A DNA stretch of 64,000 bases from Strongyloides papillosus (GCA_005656395.1 SRSI01000077.1:496001-560000); one strand, 5' to 3'. Positions 25,036 through 38,659 are shown, counted from the first letter of the stretch. A program made the numbers and translations. The notes: generated by a model not told the origin, from the sequence alone.

Positions 25036-26407
25036 TAAAACAATAATTAAAATATTTCATCAATTTTATAATAAAAAGAAATAAGAAAAATAATTTTGTC
25101 TTGAACATAACTTTTTTCAAACATAAGCGGTTTTTACAACTAGATGAAAAATGTGTTTTCTCCTAACTGGAGGGATTAGATAGGTTCTAGTTTTTTTGGT
25201 AAAAATTGGCCAAGAAATCCTCTAAATACACTCTTTTTACTCTCTTTTAGTATAGTTTTGTGGATAAATTTCTTTAAAGTAAATCAATGTTTTTGGTTTA
25301 TGACTTATTTGAAATGCAAACTCAGAAATAATTTTGATATTTAATTGTACTAAAATTAATTAGTAACTAGCCAAGTTGTGGACCAAAGAGTAGTGGTGGT
25401 TTTTATAAAAACAATTCTAAATAGGATACATTGGAAGATTTAAACAATGCGATGAGGCGGAGGTCTACGGCTGGTTTATAGAAAACTTAATTATTCAAAA
25501 TATTAAATAATTTTTTATAGAAATTTATATTTGTTCTTTGTAAAATTAATATTATATTTTTTGGTGGTTTTTATAATCCCGGCAGATTCTTAATAGTCTA
25601 TTGAGGCTACCGACTATTTGAAGTATAAAAAAAGCTTTAGTTAAACATTTAATTATGAAAGGAGTAAATAGCAAAATAATAAAGATAAGATGTATTTAAA
25701 TGGTGTGGATGTTATTTCAATACTCAAATTAAGGTATCAATATTTTGATTTTGTATATAATGGAATCTGGTAGTTCATTTCACATTTTTTCCTTTGAAAG
25801 TCCTTGAGGAGATGGGTGTGTTCTTATTTATATGTATTGCTACATATTTAGTAAAATACAACAATTACGGTTCACAAAATTAGTTAATTCGATATAGTTT
25901 AATCAATATTCAAAAGTTCAGTAATAACTACTTTCTTATTAAAACAATAGGTAGTTTTAAAGTTATTTAAAAGTAAGATTAATATATTCTCTTTCAATTT
26001 GGTAATATTTTCAAATTGTACATTTTTTTACTAAAACAATATTAATATCTCTGTAAAAATATCAAAATGAAAATTAGTATAATTAAGTTGGGAAAAACTT
26101 CACTAGAATCCTCCATTTTTTAACGATGTTAGGTGGCACATATATATATACTAGTTTCAGTTTGATTATTTATTGTTATAATTGAGTTGTTCTAAAATTA
26201 CCAGATGAAATATCAATTATAGTTACCTCTGATTATGTAAATTAATTGAGGACTAAAAAGCTAATATTAACAGTAATAAAGAAATTTGAAAAATTAATTG
26301 AATAAAGAAAGGTATATAAGATTTTACTCTAATACAGCAATACACCTTAGAAAGATTTCTATCAAATCTAAGTTCTTATTTATCATTTAAAGAGTACTCT
26401 TTATTTT
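25036..26407. other. Intergenic region between convergent genes
   Basis: AT-rich with a few higher-G+C islands, at 25448-25480 and 25575-25615. The phrase ggtggtttttata occurs at about 25396 and 25563, which hints at repeat debris. No frame longer than chance. Confidence 0.45.
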
Positions 26408-28554
26408 TTAATATTTGATCCATGCATTACTCGATTTTATTATAGCTTTTCCACTCCAATGTATTAAAGGTAATGGATATGTCTTTAATGATATGCCTTT
26501 TGAAATTCTAAAGGTAATTTTTTTATACTCGACTAATCTTGTATAAGCTAACTTTTCATTTACAATAGTTATTTCATACTTATTGTTCAATGGCAATTCA
26601 ATTCTATCAGGAAGAAAAATTATCATGCCATCTATATCAGGATTTAAAAATGTTATATTATTTTTTGTCATTTTTTGATCATTTATATCAACAACTTGAT
26701 CTTGTAGAAGTATTTTAATAATTTGTGCTTTTGAATTATTTAATGAAATTTCATCAAGCAGTTCAATAACATTATCATGAACAATTTCCTGATTAAGTCT
26801 TGGTAGCACAACATATTGTACCGTATTTTTATTTCTTAGAGCACAATCTACAGATGCTAATTGTTGTCCTTTATCAATCAGTCCGAAATTTGGATTTAGA
26901 AAGTTATATTTTTTATTGTGTGGTAGTGTGCCCCAATTTACAATTCTAACATTTTTTTGATATTTTTTTATTTTTTTCATCAAATTTTGTACACTTTTAG
27001 ACCATGAATGGTAGTAAACATATATGTCAATATTTTTATCAATTGAAATCCAGTATTTAAGAAATTGTAGGATTTTTCCTGATAGCTCAAAATTATGAAG
27101 AATTGGTGTACAAACGGCAAATTTTTTCTTTTTCTTTTGTTTTTTTCCTATAGTAATATGTTCTACATCTAATAGTTCTTTATAAAATTTTTTGACTGAT
27201 ATTTTCCCTGAATAAGCTTTTATATCATTATTAAATGATTCTTTTTGTTTGCTAAATTGAATTTCCTTTAAGTTTTCTATATTGTCTAGACGGCTATTAT
27301 GTTTATAACTTAAGAATAGTATTGTAACATGTGGTGAATGTTCTATTTTGAATGTTGATCTTATGTAAATAGATGTATCATTATATATTGTTCTATTTGG
27401 TACAATAGCACTGATATCTTTTTCATATGTTAAATAATTTATTTTCAGTGACTTTATTTTTTTTTCTAAATATTTTGTTATTGTAATGTTGTCTTTTATT
27501 AAATTGGGTATGTATTTCCATTGTTTTATGAAATCTGAACGAGAGCATTTATTTAATTCAAAATTATTGTTCTTTAACGGATTTTTCCAATATATTCGCT
27601 TATTTGTTCTAACATTTCTATTTATCTCCTTCAAACCATGAAGCATAAAATCTTGTAATGACCATTCTGATTTAGTAGTCCAAATATCTCTAACAAAAAT
27701 TTTATATGACATTTCTTTTGATAAAACTTTTATCTTCCCTTGATCAAATATCTGTGAATCATCATTCTGCCCTCTTTGAGATATTTTTGCTAAAATCATA
27801 TCAACACAAACACAAAATTTCCTATAGTTATCGTATGATTTAGTTGTTGAAAGTAAGTCTAAACAGGTTTTGTATATTTTAATATGTTCTTTATTACTTA
27901 ATTTTATCAAAAATATTGCCATTAATCCACCATTGTCAGAAACATGAAATGTTGAGGGCATTTTATAGTAAAAATTAGCCCAGTGTTTTAAAAACATTCT
28001 CCCATTCATATTATTTTTGACAATATAAGGTGAAGCGGCAATTTCGTGAGATTGAAGTCTACGCGTAAATACAATATCTTGTTGAGAAAGTAACCTTTCT
28101 AGACGATGTTTCGGGTTAATAATACCAATATCACCATCAAGCGAGAAAACATATTTTATTGTTTTACTGTATTTTTCCATAAATATACTAATAGCACAAT
28201 GCCTTGCAAATAAAAAATCTTCTTGTGGGCATAGAACAATTAAACGAGGAGATGAAAGAAAAATTATCAATTTAAATGTATATCCATATTGTGAAGCATA
28301 ACAATGAACACTTTCAATAGCTAACCTATAGTTAATAAAATTTTCTTTTTTTTCAATTACCATAACAATTGCAATGTCAGATGTTGAAATGTTACTATCA
28401 TTAATATCCTTTAAAAATTAAATTTAATTAAATTATATTTTAAAATTACATTATTAGTTTCATAGTAGTCATTAGTAAAATTTTGATAGCATTTATTTTG
28501 TAGAACAAAAAGTAAATCAAACAAAATAAAAAGAAGTATAAGAGAATTATTCAT
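26408..28554 (-). CDS. Fused DUF273 + GT92 (DUF23) glycosyltransferase, secretory
   Basis: Two exons on the minus strand: 28554-28450 and 28408-26408, with a 41 bp intron (GTAATT...TTAAAG); product about 701 residues. Exon 1 supplies a signal peptide or anchor (MNNSLILLFILFDLLFVL). The N-terminal half is a DUF273 domain, a nematode-expanded sugar-nucleotide transferase type: AIESVHCYASQYGY, LCPQEDFLFARHC, SLDGDIGIINP with a DxD, SHEIAASPYIV, FHVSDNGG and DFMLHG. The C-terminal half resembles glycosyltransferase family 92: FAVCTPILHNFELSGKILQF, IYVYYHSWSKSV, VDCALRN and a terminal LIHWSG. Where GT92 enzymes carry a DLDE-like acidic motif, this reads PRLNQE, so the second domain may be inactive. 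In the worms I know of, the two domains occur as separate proteins. Substrate unknown; Golgi or secretory location inferred. Confidence 0.8.
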
Positions 28555-30417
28555 GATCATAATAATAACTTTAAATTATAAATTTGTTATAAAATACATT
28601 ATTTAAAGTTTTTATAATTGTTAATAAGCTACATTTATTTTGTAATTAAAGTTCTTTTTTATTCATAACATTATTTTAAATTTCCTACGTAGTAACAATT
28701 TTTTAATTATTTCTTCATACAATTATTTTAGAGTACTTTCAATTTTGAATGTACTATTGAAATCTCTTAAATAATATTTGTACTATTAAGTGTTTGTTTT
28801 GTTTATAAAAAGAAGCAAATACATTAATTTTTAAAAAAATGTAACAAAAATTATTTATTTACTTTTGAAATTTCATTTAAAAAATATACGTAATTTTTAA
28901 ATTTAAGCAATCTTAAAGCTACTTTAACATCCATTAAGTTTAATAAGAAATTTTTACATTACTTTGCACAAAATTTTTTTTTTAAATATTTATTTCTTTA
29001 ATATTCCATAAAAATGTTTTGACAAGATTTAATGAACATAGTTTCTTATCTTAAAAAAAACCATAATAAATGACACCATTATCAAAAAGTTTATTTTGAT
29101 ACATATTATAGAAATAATCATAAAATTTTATTTATCAAAGGCTTTTGAAAACAACTACAAAAATTTATATTCATTAGAACAGTTGTTATTTTTTATTCTC
29201 CTATTTTAAATAATCTTTATTAGCGATTTAAGATAGTTTTAAAATGACAACATTTTCTTTTTTAGAGTTTGCAAAACTTTTGAGTTATCATTATTTTTAC
29301 TGATTAGTTTCATCTTTTTTTAACTGTTTATAATTCTAAAAAAAATATTTTAAGATATGGTAGAGTTAGCTTTATTAGCACTTAAAAAAAGTTTATGAAA
29401 AAAAAATTTAAGAAATTGTAAGAACAATTATAAACGTGAGCTAAACGTTTTGCGATATAACATTAAATAATAAAAATCATTCTTGTATAATGGTGATTTT
29501 TCTATATCAATATTGCCTTAACAATAAAAGTATGGTATTTAAATTATTTAAAAGATCATTACAATTATTTTTGGCTTTCAAATATTGAATTAGATATTTT
29601 GTATAAAAAAGTGAATTATTTATTCAAGTATAAAATTACATTTTAAAAAAGGAAAAGCAATACATTAAAAGTCTTGAAAATTTAGTGAGTCATAAATAGA
29701 ATTTTTTATATTTCAGTATAGAAATTATTAAGGTTAGTTGTTTCATTTTCTCACTACATAAAATCATTTCTAAAAATTATATTGATGACACCTAATTAAC
29801 ATTTTAAAGAACAAAGAAATTAAATACTTGTCAAATTATTTTCTAAAAATTATTTTATAGATTCAAATAATGAAAATAATAACTTAAAATTATGTGTTTT
29901 TTATACATAATATAATCACTCTTTTATACTATAAACAGGTATTTTATATTAAATAAAAAAATTGGGTAAAAAATTTGTTGAAACGGTATTAAATTATTTT
30001 AAACCATACAATAATTTTCAAATATCATAGAATTAATTAATTTTATCCTGTAGTAAAAGTTTCTCTTATTATTAATATTCATTAATTTTAATAACTTTTA
30101 CTTTGTTTAACTTGCATAAATATTTATTTGTATACAATTATACATTTGATATTCATGAAACATTGCACTTTCAATTTAAAATAAACTGGTAAATTTAAGT
30201 GTAAAAAAAATAAAAGTTGTTACCGAAAAACTTTAAATAGTTTTTTTTGTGCACTTAAAAATAGATTTCATAAAAGAATTTGACTTTTAATAATTTAACT
30301 ATAATTAACATTTTTGTTTTGTGACATAAATTTTAATAAAAATACAAGAAGTAACCTATTTTATTTATAAAATAAAAGAAAGACAAATTATTGTTTTGTC
30401 AATTAAATAATGTAAAT
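28555..30417. other. Divergent promoter region between glycosyltransferase and sulfotransferase
   Basis: 1.9 kb of very AT-rich sequence between genes transcribed away from each other. Nothing recognisable beyond homopolymer runs. Confidence 0.5.
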
Positions 30418-31354
30418 ATGAGAATTTCTATAAAAAAAATTATATTCTTGTTACTTTTTCACTTAGAATTGCAGTTGGGACTATGTTACATTAATTCTAC
30501 TTCAACAAAAGAATTGTTTATTGATAAAGAAAAAGTTGTAAATTCAACTTTTTTTGCACTTTTAGAATATAGGTTATCAGCTTGTATAATATCCAAAAAT
30601 TTTAGTACTATGCTTACAAGTATATTTTGCTATCTATTTATGGAAAAAAAATTTAAATTAAAATATAATCATCTAGCAGATTTCAATTGGAAATTCTCAA
30701 AATGTATACGTCAAATCAAATATAAATCATTAGGAGAACTTATAAACGATTTGAATTATCATAATGAGAATGAATTTAGTAAAAATTGGATTTTACTTTT
30801 AATTGTTCGAAATCCTATTGAAAGGTTTATAAGTGGATATGTCGATAAATGTACTCAACGTATAAGACTAAAAAAACGAACAAAAATGTGCCTTTACTGT
30901 GTTTCTAATATTGAATGTTTTATTAATAGATTGTACAAAAAAATTAATTCTTCCATAAAAATAAAAAGGGCAACATATAATGGAGTAAAGAAACACTTTT
31001 TCCCTCAAATAATGTAAGCAACACTTTTACTTATAATCGTATTCTTGTAGGCAGTGTGATTACTACAAGCATAAAAATAAATTTAAAATATTAAAATATG
31101 ATAGAAAAAATCTACATAACTTTTATAGTGAATTTGAAGATATTTTAGCAAGTAGAAACATCTCAAAAAATCATATAAAATTTATGGATAAGGAGTTAAA
31201 AAATTTTCGCGTTCACCATGCAACTTCAAATAAAACAAAAACAAATGAATTTACTTTAAGGTTGTATAGAAATAAACGTCTAATAAACAAATTAATTAAT
31301 ATATATAATAGAGATTTTAAAGAATTTAATTTTCCGTACCCAGAAGTAGTGTGA
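30418..31354 (+). CDS. Sulfotransferase family 2-like carbohydrate sulfotransferase
   Basis: Exons 30418-31013 and 31051-31354 with a 37 bp GTAAGC...TTGTAG intron in phase 2; product 299 residues. I start at the ATG at 30418 because it directly precedes a signal peptide (MRISIKKIIFLLLFHLELQL). The PAPS-binding elements are visible: a 5' phosphosulfate loop in SKNFSTMLTSIFC and the 3' phosphate-binding block LLLIVRNPIERFISGYVDKC. Further family landmarks are HFFPQIMQCDYY across the intron and the terminal RLINKLINIYNRDFKEFNFP. Such enzymes transfer sulfate from PAPS to sugars in the Golgi; nematodes have expanded this group. It neighbours two glycosyltransferases, suggesting shared glycan work. 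Exact acceptor unknown. Confidence 0.85.
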
Positions 31355-33875
31355 TATTTTATTTAATTTGTTTTAAAAATTATCAAACTTTTCCAAAATT
31401 TATATAAATTAAATATTATAAAGTGAAGAAATAAATTAATCTTATTTATTTTTGTTATCACTTTAAACATATAATAACTAATATTAAAAATTATATATTT
31501 GTATATTGATTATTTAGACTTAATTTTCGGGTATATTATCATTTTATGTAGTCTTAATCAATTTTGTATTTTTTTAAATTTACAGAAAGTAGATCTGACG
31601 ATAAAGTACACAGGTATGATTGTATTATTTTTGATTGAGAAAATGAATGGAAGATCCTACATAAATTGTAAACTCAGTATAATTCATATCTCAACTTTTT
31701 AAATCCAATTGTTGAAATAAAGCAAACTAGGTACCCTGTTAAAAATTTTTACTGATAATTCTTTAGAACTGTTAGGCTATTTTTAAACAGATTTGGCATA
31801 ATTGAAATTTAACAAATAATTCCCTTTTTTACAACACTTTTTATTCCTTGATAATGTTTTTCTCCACCATTATGGTTTACTTTGGGAACAGTTCTTCTAA
31901 CGCTTTGATTTTCTGCAATTTTATCATTAGAAATTTAATTATTACATACAGGGGGGAAATTTAAACTTATTGTTTCACTATAAGCAAATCCAAAGAGATT
32001 ACTTACTTATCACGATTTATAAGTAACATAAATTTTATTCATTAACAATATCAAATTGTAGAACCCATGATTTTAGAGTAAGATTATGAAGATGTTTCCT
32101 AAGCTTTCAAGTATATTATCATAAAAAAATTTTTACTATATTTTTAGTTAAATTTCTTATAAAGAAAAATTTATTAAAACAAATTTTTTATATAAAAACA
32201 GGGATCAATAACTGAGGAAATTTTTAAAATCATTCAGTGTAGGTAAGTTTGTTATTAAACATATTTAAGTTACGAGGATCAATTGATGATGGATAAAGTC
32301 ATGCCAAATTGTTTATAGTAATTATCCCATATAAAAGTTGATTATACTAAGAGAGAAGACTTTATTCTCGTAGTTTCAAAAATATAAAAACTCACAAACA
32401 TTTTCTGCAATTACATAATCAAACATTCCCTCATCCAAGACATTCACTAGATTATATCGTTAAATATGCTCAAACTTTAAAAATAAATATCAAGAAAAAG
32501 ATTTTCTAACAACTTAATTATAATTTTAAAAAAATAAACAAGAATTCAATACAAATTACTTTTAATTGTTCATTTATTGATTCATCACTTATCTCAATAT
32601 TATCATGTATAAACGATTGGTCAGAAGTTCATTAGCAATTATATGTGTAGGATAGTTTATTTTTGTATATTTTTTAGACTGGACTGTTTAACATTTAAAT
32701 TTATTTCTGGTGAAAATAATATAACATTATGACCACTTTCAATTAAGATATCGTTTATATTGAATAATATTACTAATCTTGCAAAAAAGTTATCTATCAA
32801 AGTACTAAACTGATGACAATAAAAGTGATGATATAAAAATAATTAAGTGATATTTTTAATTTAAATAATTTTATTAAATATATTAATTATTATATAGTAG
32901 AGACTCGAACAATTTTAATAAAAATCTTAATTTAGAAAAATAATTTCTACGACATATTAGAAATTTAGAATTGTAAGTTATTATTTATATAGGCCATTAT
33001 TACAAATAATATAATTAATAAAAATAAGACGAAGAAGAATATTTCTACCATTCCACAACTATACCTTAAAAAAATAAATTTATGTCATTCTTATTTACAA
33101 ATAAAATTTATATATTTTTTGAAATTCAACAACAGATAGTTATGTATCTATAAATTCACATGTTATATGGTGATTTATGAAACTATTGTAACTAAAGTAC
33201 ATATCTTATTTTTTCATTAAAGAAAGTTGCGAATTCGATTTTTTTACTTTAATATAAAACAAATTTGTTTTCCTTATCTTAATTATTTAAAGATATTAAT
33301 TTATATATCAAAATTAATTAGATTTAATTAGAGACGATTTTGATAATAATTTAAATTAGTTGAATTTTTCCATTTTTATTGGTGTTTAATAAGCACAAGT
33401 ATGTTATTGGTAATATGAGTGTATTTATTATAATTAGAAATAATTTAATTACTGTAAAGAATCGTCTACGTTATGAAACTCGGAAAATTTTATTTTTTAG
33501 ATAATAAATCAAGAATAGAAAAAGGACTATATTTAGAATCAAATTCTAAAAATCTAATAACTAATTTCCTTTGAAAATCGTAATTGATTGTTTAATCTTG
33601 TTAATAACCATAAAACATTTTTTTGTATATTTTTAATATCGTTTGTTATATTATTCTAAAAATTGACCATTTTATAGATTATTTTTATTTATTTCTTCTC
33701 TAATACTGTGTTTTTAACAACTATTAAAATTTTAAAATAATCTCCAAAAATTTGAACCTTCAATATCTTTAACGCTTATAAAAAAATATGTTATAAAACT
33801 TTAATCAATATGTATATAAAAAATGATTATGCGAAATTTAATTAAATAATATTATTTACATTTTTATATTTTCAG
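31355..33875. other. Intergenic region with possible decayed elements
   Basis: Mostly AT-rich. Between about 31780 and 31970 the minus strand shows coding-like frames broken by stops, next to TACAGGGGGG at 31947-31956 (a TA followed by a CAGGG-type terminus). A candidate first exon for the next gene lies at 33415-33418 (ATGA before GTGTAT). Confidence 0.4.
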
Positions 33876-35788
33876 TTATCAGGTCTTTACGTTTTGATAT
33901 AAGTGTTATATTTTTAATTTTCTCTATTGTTTTAATTACACTATTTTTCACTTATTTTGCAGTTAGTGAGATTTTAAAACAATATAACTAAAAGATAGTT
34001 AAAAGGTAAAGTTCTTTTTAAATCATAAATCAGAAGATATTTACAATTTCTGAACAAAATAAACCAAAATTTTTAACTTCAATTGTTTTTAGAAAATTTG
34101 AGTCATAAATATTTACAGAATTATTTTGAATTTATAGAAAAAAATATTAGGTATTAATTTGTAATATTATAAATTTTTACCATATTTTAATTAATTATTC
34201 ATTTAATGTTGCTTTCACCGATTTTTGTGTTTAATGAATAGCATTTACTTACTATGTAATTAAATTAATAAAAAAAATCATTGAATGTAATGTCATTATT
34301 AAAATAAATCATTGCCTTTTAATATAATAAGATTGAATATGTAAACAAAATTTTGTATTATGAAGAAATATTTAAATCATTCAGTTATTGAAGCAATTAA
34401 AGCAAATAGGATACTTATTTTATTTAACATTACTAATTTACTAATTGTTGTATAATGAATGCTTCCAAAATAACTTTTTCCTAATTAATTTTTTTATTGT
34501 AAAAATATAATAACTTTTTTATTTTCTACAATTAATATAAATAAATTTTTTAGGAAGCGTCTTTTAACAAATTCGTTAAAATTTATCAAATCTCTTAGAA
34601 TAATTATAACATACATTATCAAATTTTTTTCTATTTTAGTACATTTAATAATCACCTTAAATAACTTTTAGTTGTTTATAAAAAAAAAGTATCTTTCAAA
34701 AAATTTAATAGGTCACTAAATTTCTATATATATTTTTATTTGATTCAAAATAACTAGGTAAAAATTATTTTAAAATGGAAATGGCATTCAATTTAAAATA
34801 GTATAGTGATAATCTATAATGATTATTAAAAATACCTTTTGTCTTTTATTTTTTATATTAATTTACAGATTACTAAGTAGTGTATCGTCAAAAACAATAA
34901 ATGGTAAATTATACTAAATATTTAGTAACTATTTTAATTGTCTAAATTATTATTTATTTAGATAGAAAGTATAGAAAAAATATAAAATTGCTATGCTTTA
35001 TTTTTACACATTTAGCAAATCATCAAACAAAAGCTGCTAGTCTAAAAAACACTTGGCTGAAACATTGCGATAAAAGTGTATTTATTACAAATGCCTATGA
35101 TAAAAAACTTGAAAGTTTGGATAAAAAATTAGAAGTAGTTGTGTATAACAATTCTATTGATACATACGAAAATCTTTGGCAAAAAACAAAATTTGCCTTT
35201 TCACTTGCATTTGATCATTATTATACTATTAACAAAAGAAAAGGCTTTGATTGGTTTTTGAAAGCTGATGACGATACATTTATTTTAGTTGAAAACTTAA
35301 AAATGTACTTAAAAATGAAGAGTGAAAATAAAAATTATTATTTTGGGTGTAAGATGAATTATAAAAATAAAAGTATACTGAATGGATATATGTCTGGCGG
35401 TGCTGGCTATGTATTAAGTAGAGGTTCATTAAAAAAACTAGTTACTGAAGGATTTAGGAATAAAATAAAATGTAACAAGGTATTATATGGATTTGAAGAT
35501 GCTGAAATGGGTTCATGTCTTAGAAAATTAAATATTTTTCCATCTTACATTAATGGTAGAAAAGATATAATCCCATTTTTCCCATCAAAAAATCTAATAT
35601 TATACATCTTTGACATAAGCAACAACAGAACTCATGATTTATTAAAAAAACATTTGTATGATATTCCACAAAAAAAAGGACTTCAATCGCTGCCTAGATA
35701 TCCAATAAGTTTTCATTATATATCACCAGATAATATGTATAAGTTAAATTATCTATTTTACAAGACTAAAGTCAACGATAGCATTTAA
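33876..35788 (+). CDS. Core 1 beta-1,3-galactosyltransferase (C1GALT)-like, type II membrane protein
   Basis: Exons 33876-33965, 34093-34150, 34869-34903 and 34962-35788 join in consistent phase with GT-AG introns of 127, 718 and 58 bp. The first listed exon encodes SLRFDISVIFLIFSIVLITL, a signal anchor with basic residues before it. The last exon is the catalytic domain: LLCFIFTHLANHQTKAASLKNTWLKHC, FDWFLKADDDTFI with the DDD metal site, NGYMSGGAGYVLS, YGFEDAEMGSCL and ISFHYISPDNMY. C1GALT enzymes add beta-1,3-galactose to GalNAc-Ser/Thr in the Golgi. The start is missing from these exons; ATG-A at 33415-33418 with a GTGTAT donor would fit the phase and give about 337 residues, but it is a guess. 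The catalytic exon is certain, the small upstream exons likely. Confidence 0.8.
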
Positions 35789-36199
35789 CATTCAAGTTTT
35801 ATTTAAACAAATTATTTTTATGATTGTAATAAATTATTCTTTAAAAAATATTATTTCATTGAGTTAGACCTTTATTTTTTGTTTTTAAAAATGATGATAA
35901 ATATAGAAGAAATTAACAATTATAGAAATTTATTGAAGAACATATAGAAAAAATCAAATAATAAATAAAAAAAGATAGTTATATAGAAATTTTACTTTTT
36001 AATATTTTATGTATAAAATTTCCAAAAATAACAAAAGTACTTTATATAAGTTATACATTAAAAAATCTACTTATTATCTATTAAATCAGAAGCTTAACAG
36101 GTGAGAAAATAAATTTTATATTGTCAATATTTTCTTGCTATATAAAAATACAAAAAGTTTTTTTATTCATTATTTTTTAGCTATTCATTTAAAAAAATT
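35789..36199. other. Short intergenic region
   Basis: AT-rich 3' flank of the C1GALT-like gene. TATTTTTTAG at 36171-36180, 19 bp before the next ATG, could be a trans-splice acceptor. Confidence 0.5.
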
Positions 36200-36742
36200 A
36201 TGTTTTGTAGCAATTATTACAAAATTAATTTGGCGTTAATTTGTATTTTCCTGTTGATTATGCTAAAATCTAAATTTTCAAATTGTCATAGTATAATTAG
36301 AAATGATATTTCAAAAGCAATCAACGATTCAAATAATTCTTCAACTTTTTTAAATCTTTCTGATTCAATTAATCATAATAAATTATATCTAAAACAAGGA
36401 CAAAAAATAAAAAATTATAGTCCTTTAATATGGAAAATAGACAAACAAATACGAATCCTTAGAAGATTGAAAGCACGAATGAAAATATTGGAAAGAAGAC
36501 ACAAAAGGTTATCGAGAATTCGACGAAGAAGGCTAAGTTTAGACATCATAAGTTTGATAAAATATAGATTACGCTTAGAAAAAAATCAAGCAGGTCAAAT
36601 AAATAGAGATCCTGGTGGTGAATTTCCCTCTACTTCTCAAGACAGAATAAATAAAGTAAGGAAATTTACTGATAAACCAGAGGATGATGGGACATACATT
36701 GATAAAGAATTAGATAGTGATGAAAGTTATGATTATGAGTAA
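36200..36742 (+). CDS. Basic secreted protein of unknown function
   Basis: Single exon, 180 residues. A strong N-terminal signal peptide (ALICIFLLIMLKSKFSNCHS) is followed by an Asn/Ser-rich stretch with N-x-S/T sites. Then comes an arginine/lysine-rich helical segment (about residues 75-130, for example RILRRLKARMKILERRHKRL) and an acidic tail ending DKELDSDESYDYE. No cysteine framework and no known domain. The dibasic-rich centre could be a proteolytic processing region or a nucleic-acid or glycan-binding helix. It follows the C1GALT-like gene on the same strand by 411 bp. Confidence 0.65.
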   Translation: MFCSNYYKINLALICIFLLIMLKSKFSNCHSIIRNDISKAINDSNNSSTFLNLSDSINHNKLYLKQGQKIKNYSPLIWKIDKQIRILRRLKARMKILERRHKRLSRIRRRRLSLDIISLIKYRLRLEKNQAGQINRDPGGEFPSTSQDRINKVRKFTDKPEDDGTYIDKELDSDESYDYE

Positions 36743-37718
36743 ATAAATTTAAATCAAAATTAAGTCATTGATATTTCAACTATAATTTGTTGAGCAAAAT
36801 TATCCTTTTATTTCAAATAAAAATAAAAGTATATAATATCTTTTTAAAAAATTGTAACCATACTTATCAATAACTCATATTTATCGTAAACAAAAGTGCA
36901 TCTTATAATATATTCTTAAAAATTTAACATTATAGTATTTTGTCTGAAAATTAACCCCAACAATATTCATTTAAACACCCATTAAAACAATACTTTAAAA
37001 TTTAGTAACAATTAATGTTAAAGTTATCGCTCTACAAACATAAATGACAAAAAAAATATGATTGATTCGAAATTAAGATAAATTTTTAACCCTATTTAAT
37101 AATGAACAAGTTTTTATATAAAACTTTATTGTTTTTTAATTAAAAAACACACAAAATAGAATTTTTTTATATATATATCCACAAAATATAAATTTTATCA
37201 TTACAGTTTAATATCACGAAAATTAATAAAAAAAATCTATCATTTGTAAACAATTCACTTGTTTTTGATAAATTCATGTATTAATCTTAATGTTGAAATA
37301 AAGTTTTTAAAAGTTCTGACATTAATTACATTTAACTATCTTTTCACAAATTTTTAGTATAAAAATAAAACAAAATTACCATTAATTAAATTCATACTTT
37401 AATTATTTCTCATCTTCTTTTTAGTTTTGTAAATGCTTCTATTTCTCAAAATATATAATTCTTCATAATTACGTAAAAGAATTTTTTATATTTTACAAGT
37501 CTTAAAAAATAACTAAGCATATAATGAATTGTCATAATTCATTCCCTAAAGTCAAAAAGTAAAATTACTTAAATTGAATTATCTGTGAATTTAAAAAAAA
37601 GCTTTTAAAAAAGAAAACAAAAAAATGTATCACAAGTCTAAGTACTAAAAAAAGTACATTTTTTACTACAAGCAAAGTACTAAACACCACACATTTCTAC
37701 GATGTAAAGCACAAAACT
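36743..37718. other. Intergenic region between convergent genes
   Basis: AT-rich; no gene or repeat noticed. Confidence 0.55.
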
Positions 37719-38153
<435 letters not shown>

Positions 38154-38659
38154 ATCTTCTATAACATATAAAAATATATTTCACTAACACCGTATCACTT
38201 TTCTTTTAATGTAGAAAAGAAAATTCACGGAATATTTCGAAATATATAATTAACAACGAAATTACGAAGAAAAAACTAAAAACAAAATCCACCAATATAA
38301 TGATATAACTTAAAATGCATCTTGTATACAATTTAAAAGCGCAATATATACATGTATGTAAGTACGATAAAACTGAATACACCTCCCAAAAAAATGAAAA
38401 TGGCTCTTTGACTGCTGAATGTGTAAATATCTTAAAAATATAAAGAGCAAAAAAAGAACATGTTTTTTTCTAGTAATAATTTTTAAAAGAAAAGAATATA
38501 AGCTTATACAAGATGAAATTTTTTTGTTTTAGATTACTAACATGAAATACAACATTGAACTTTATAGTAATACATATTTTATCGCCATGGTGATTATGAC
38601 GGAATAATATATCCATATTTGTAAGCAAAATACTCTATTATTCATATTTATATTTTTCT
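38154..38659. other. Divergent promoter of ubq-2 and the NAA50 operon
   Basis: 506 bp between genes transcribed in opposite directions, so it must hold both promoters. No clear TATA or initiator motif among the AT-rich words. Confidence 0.5.
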
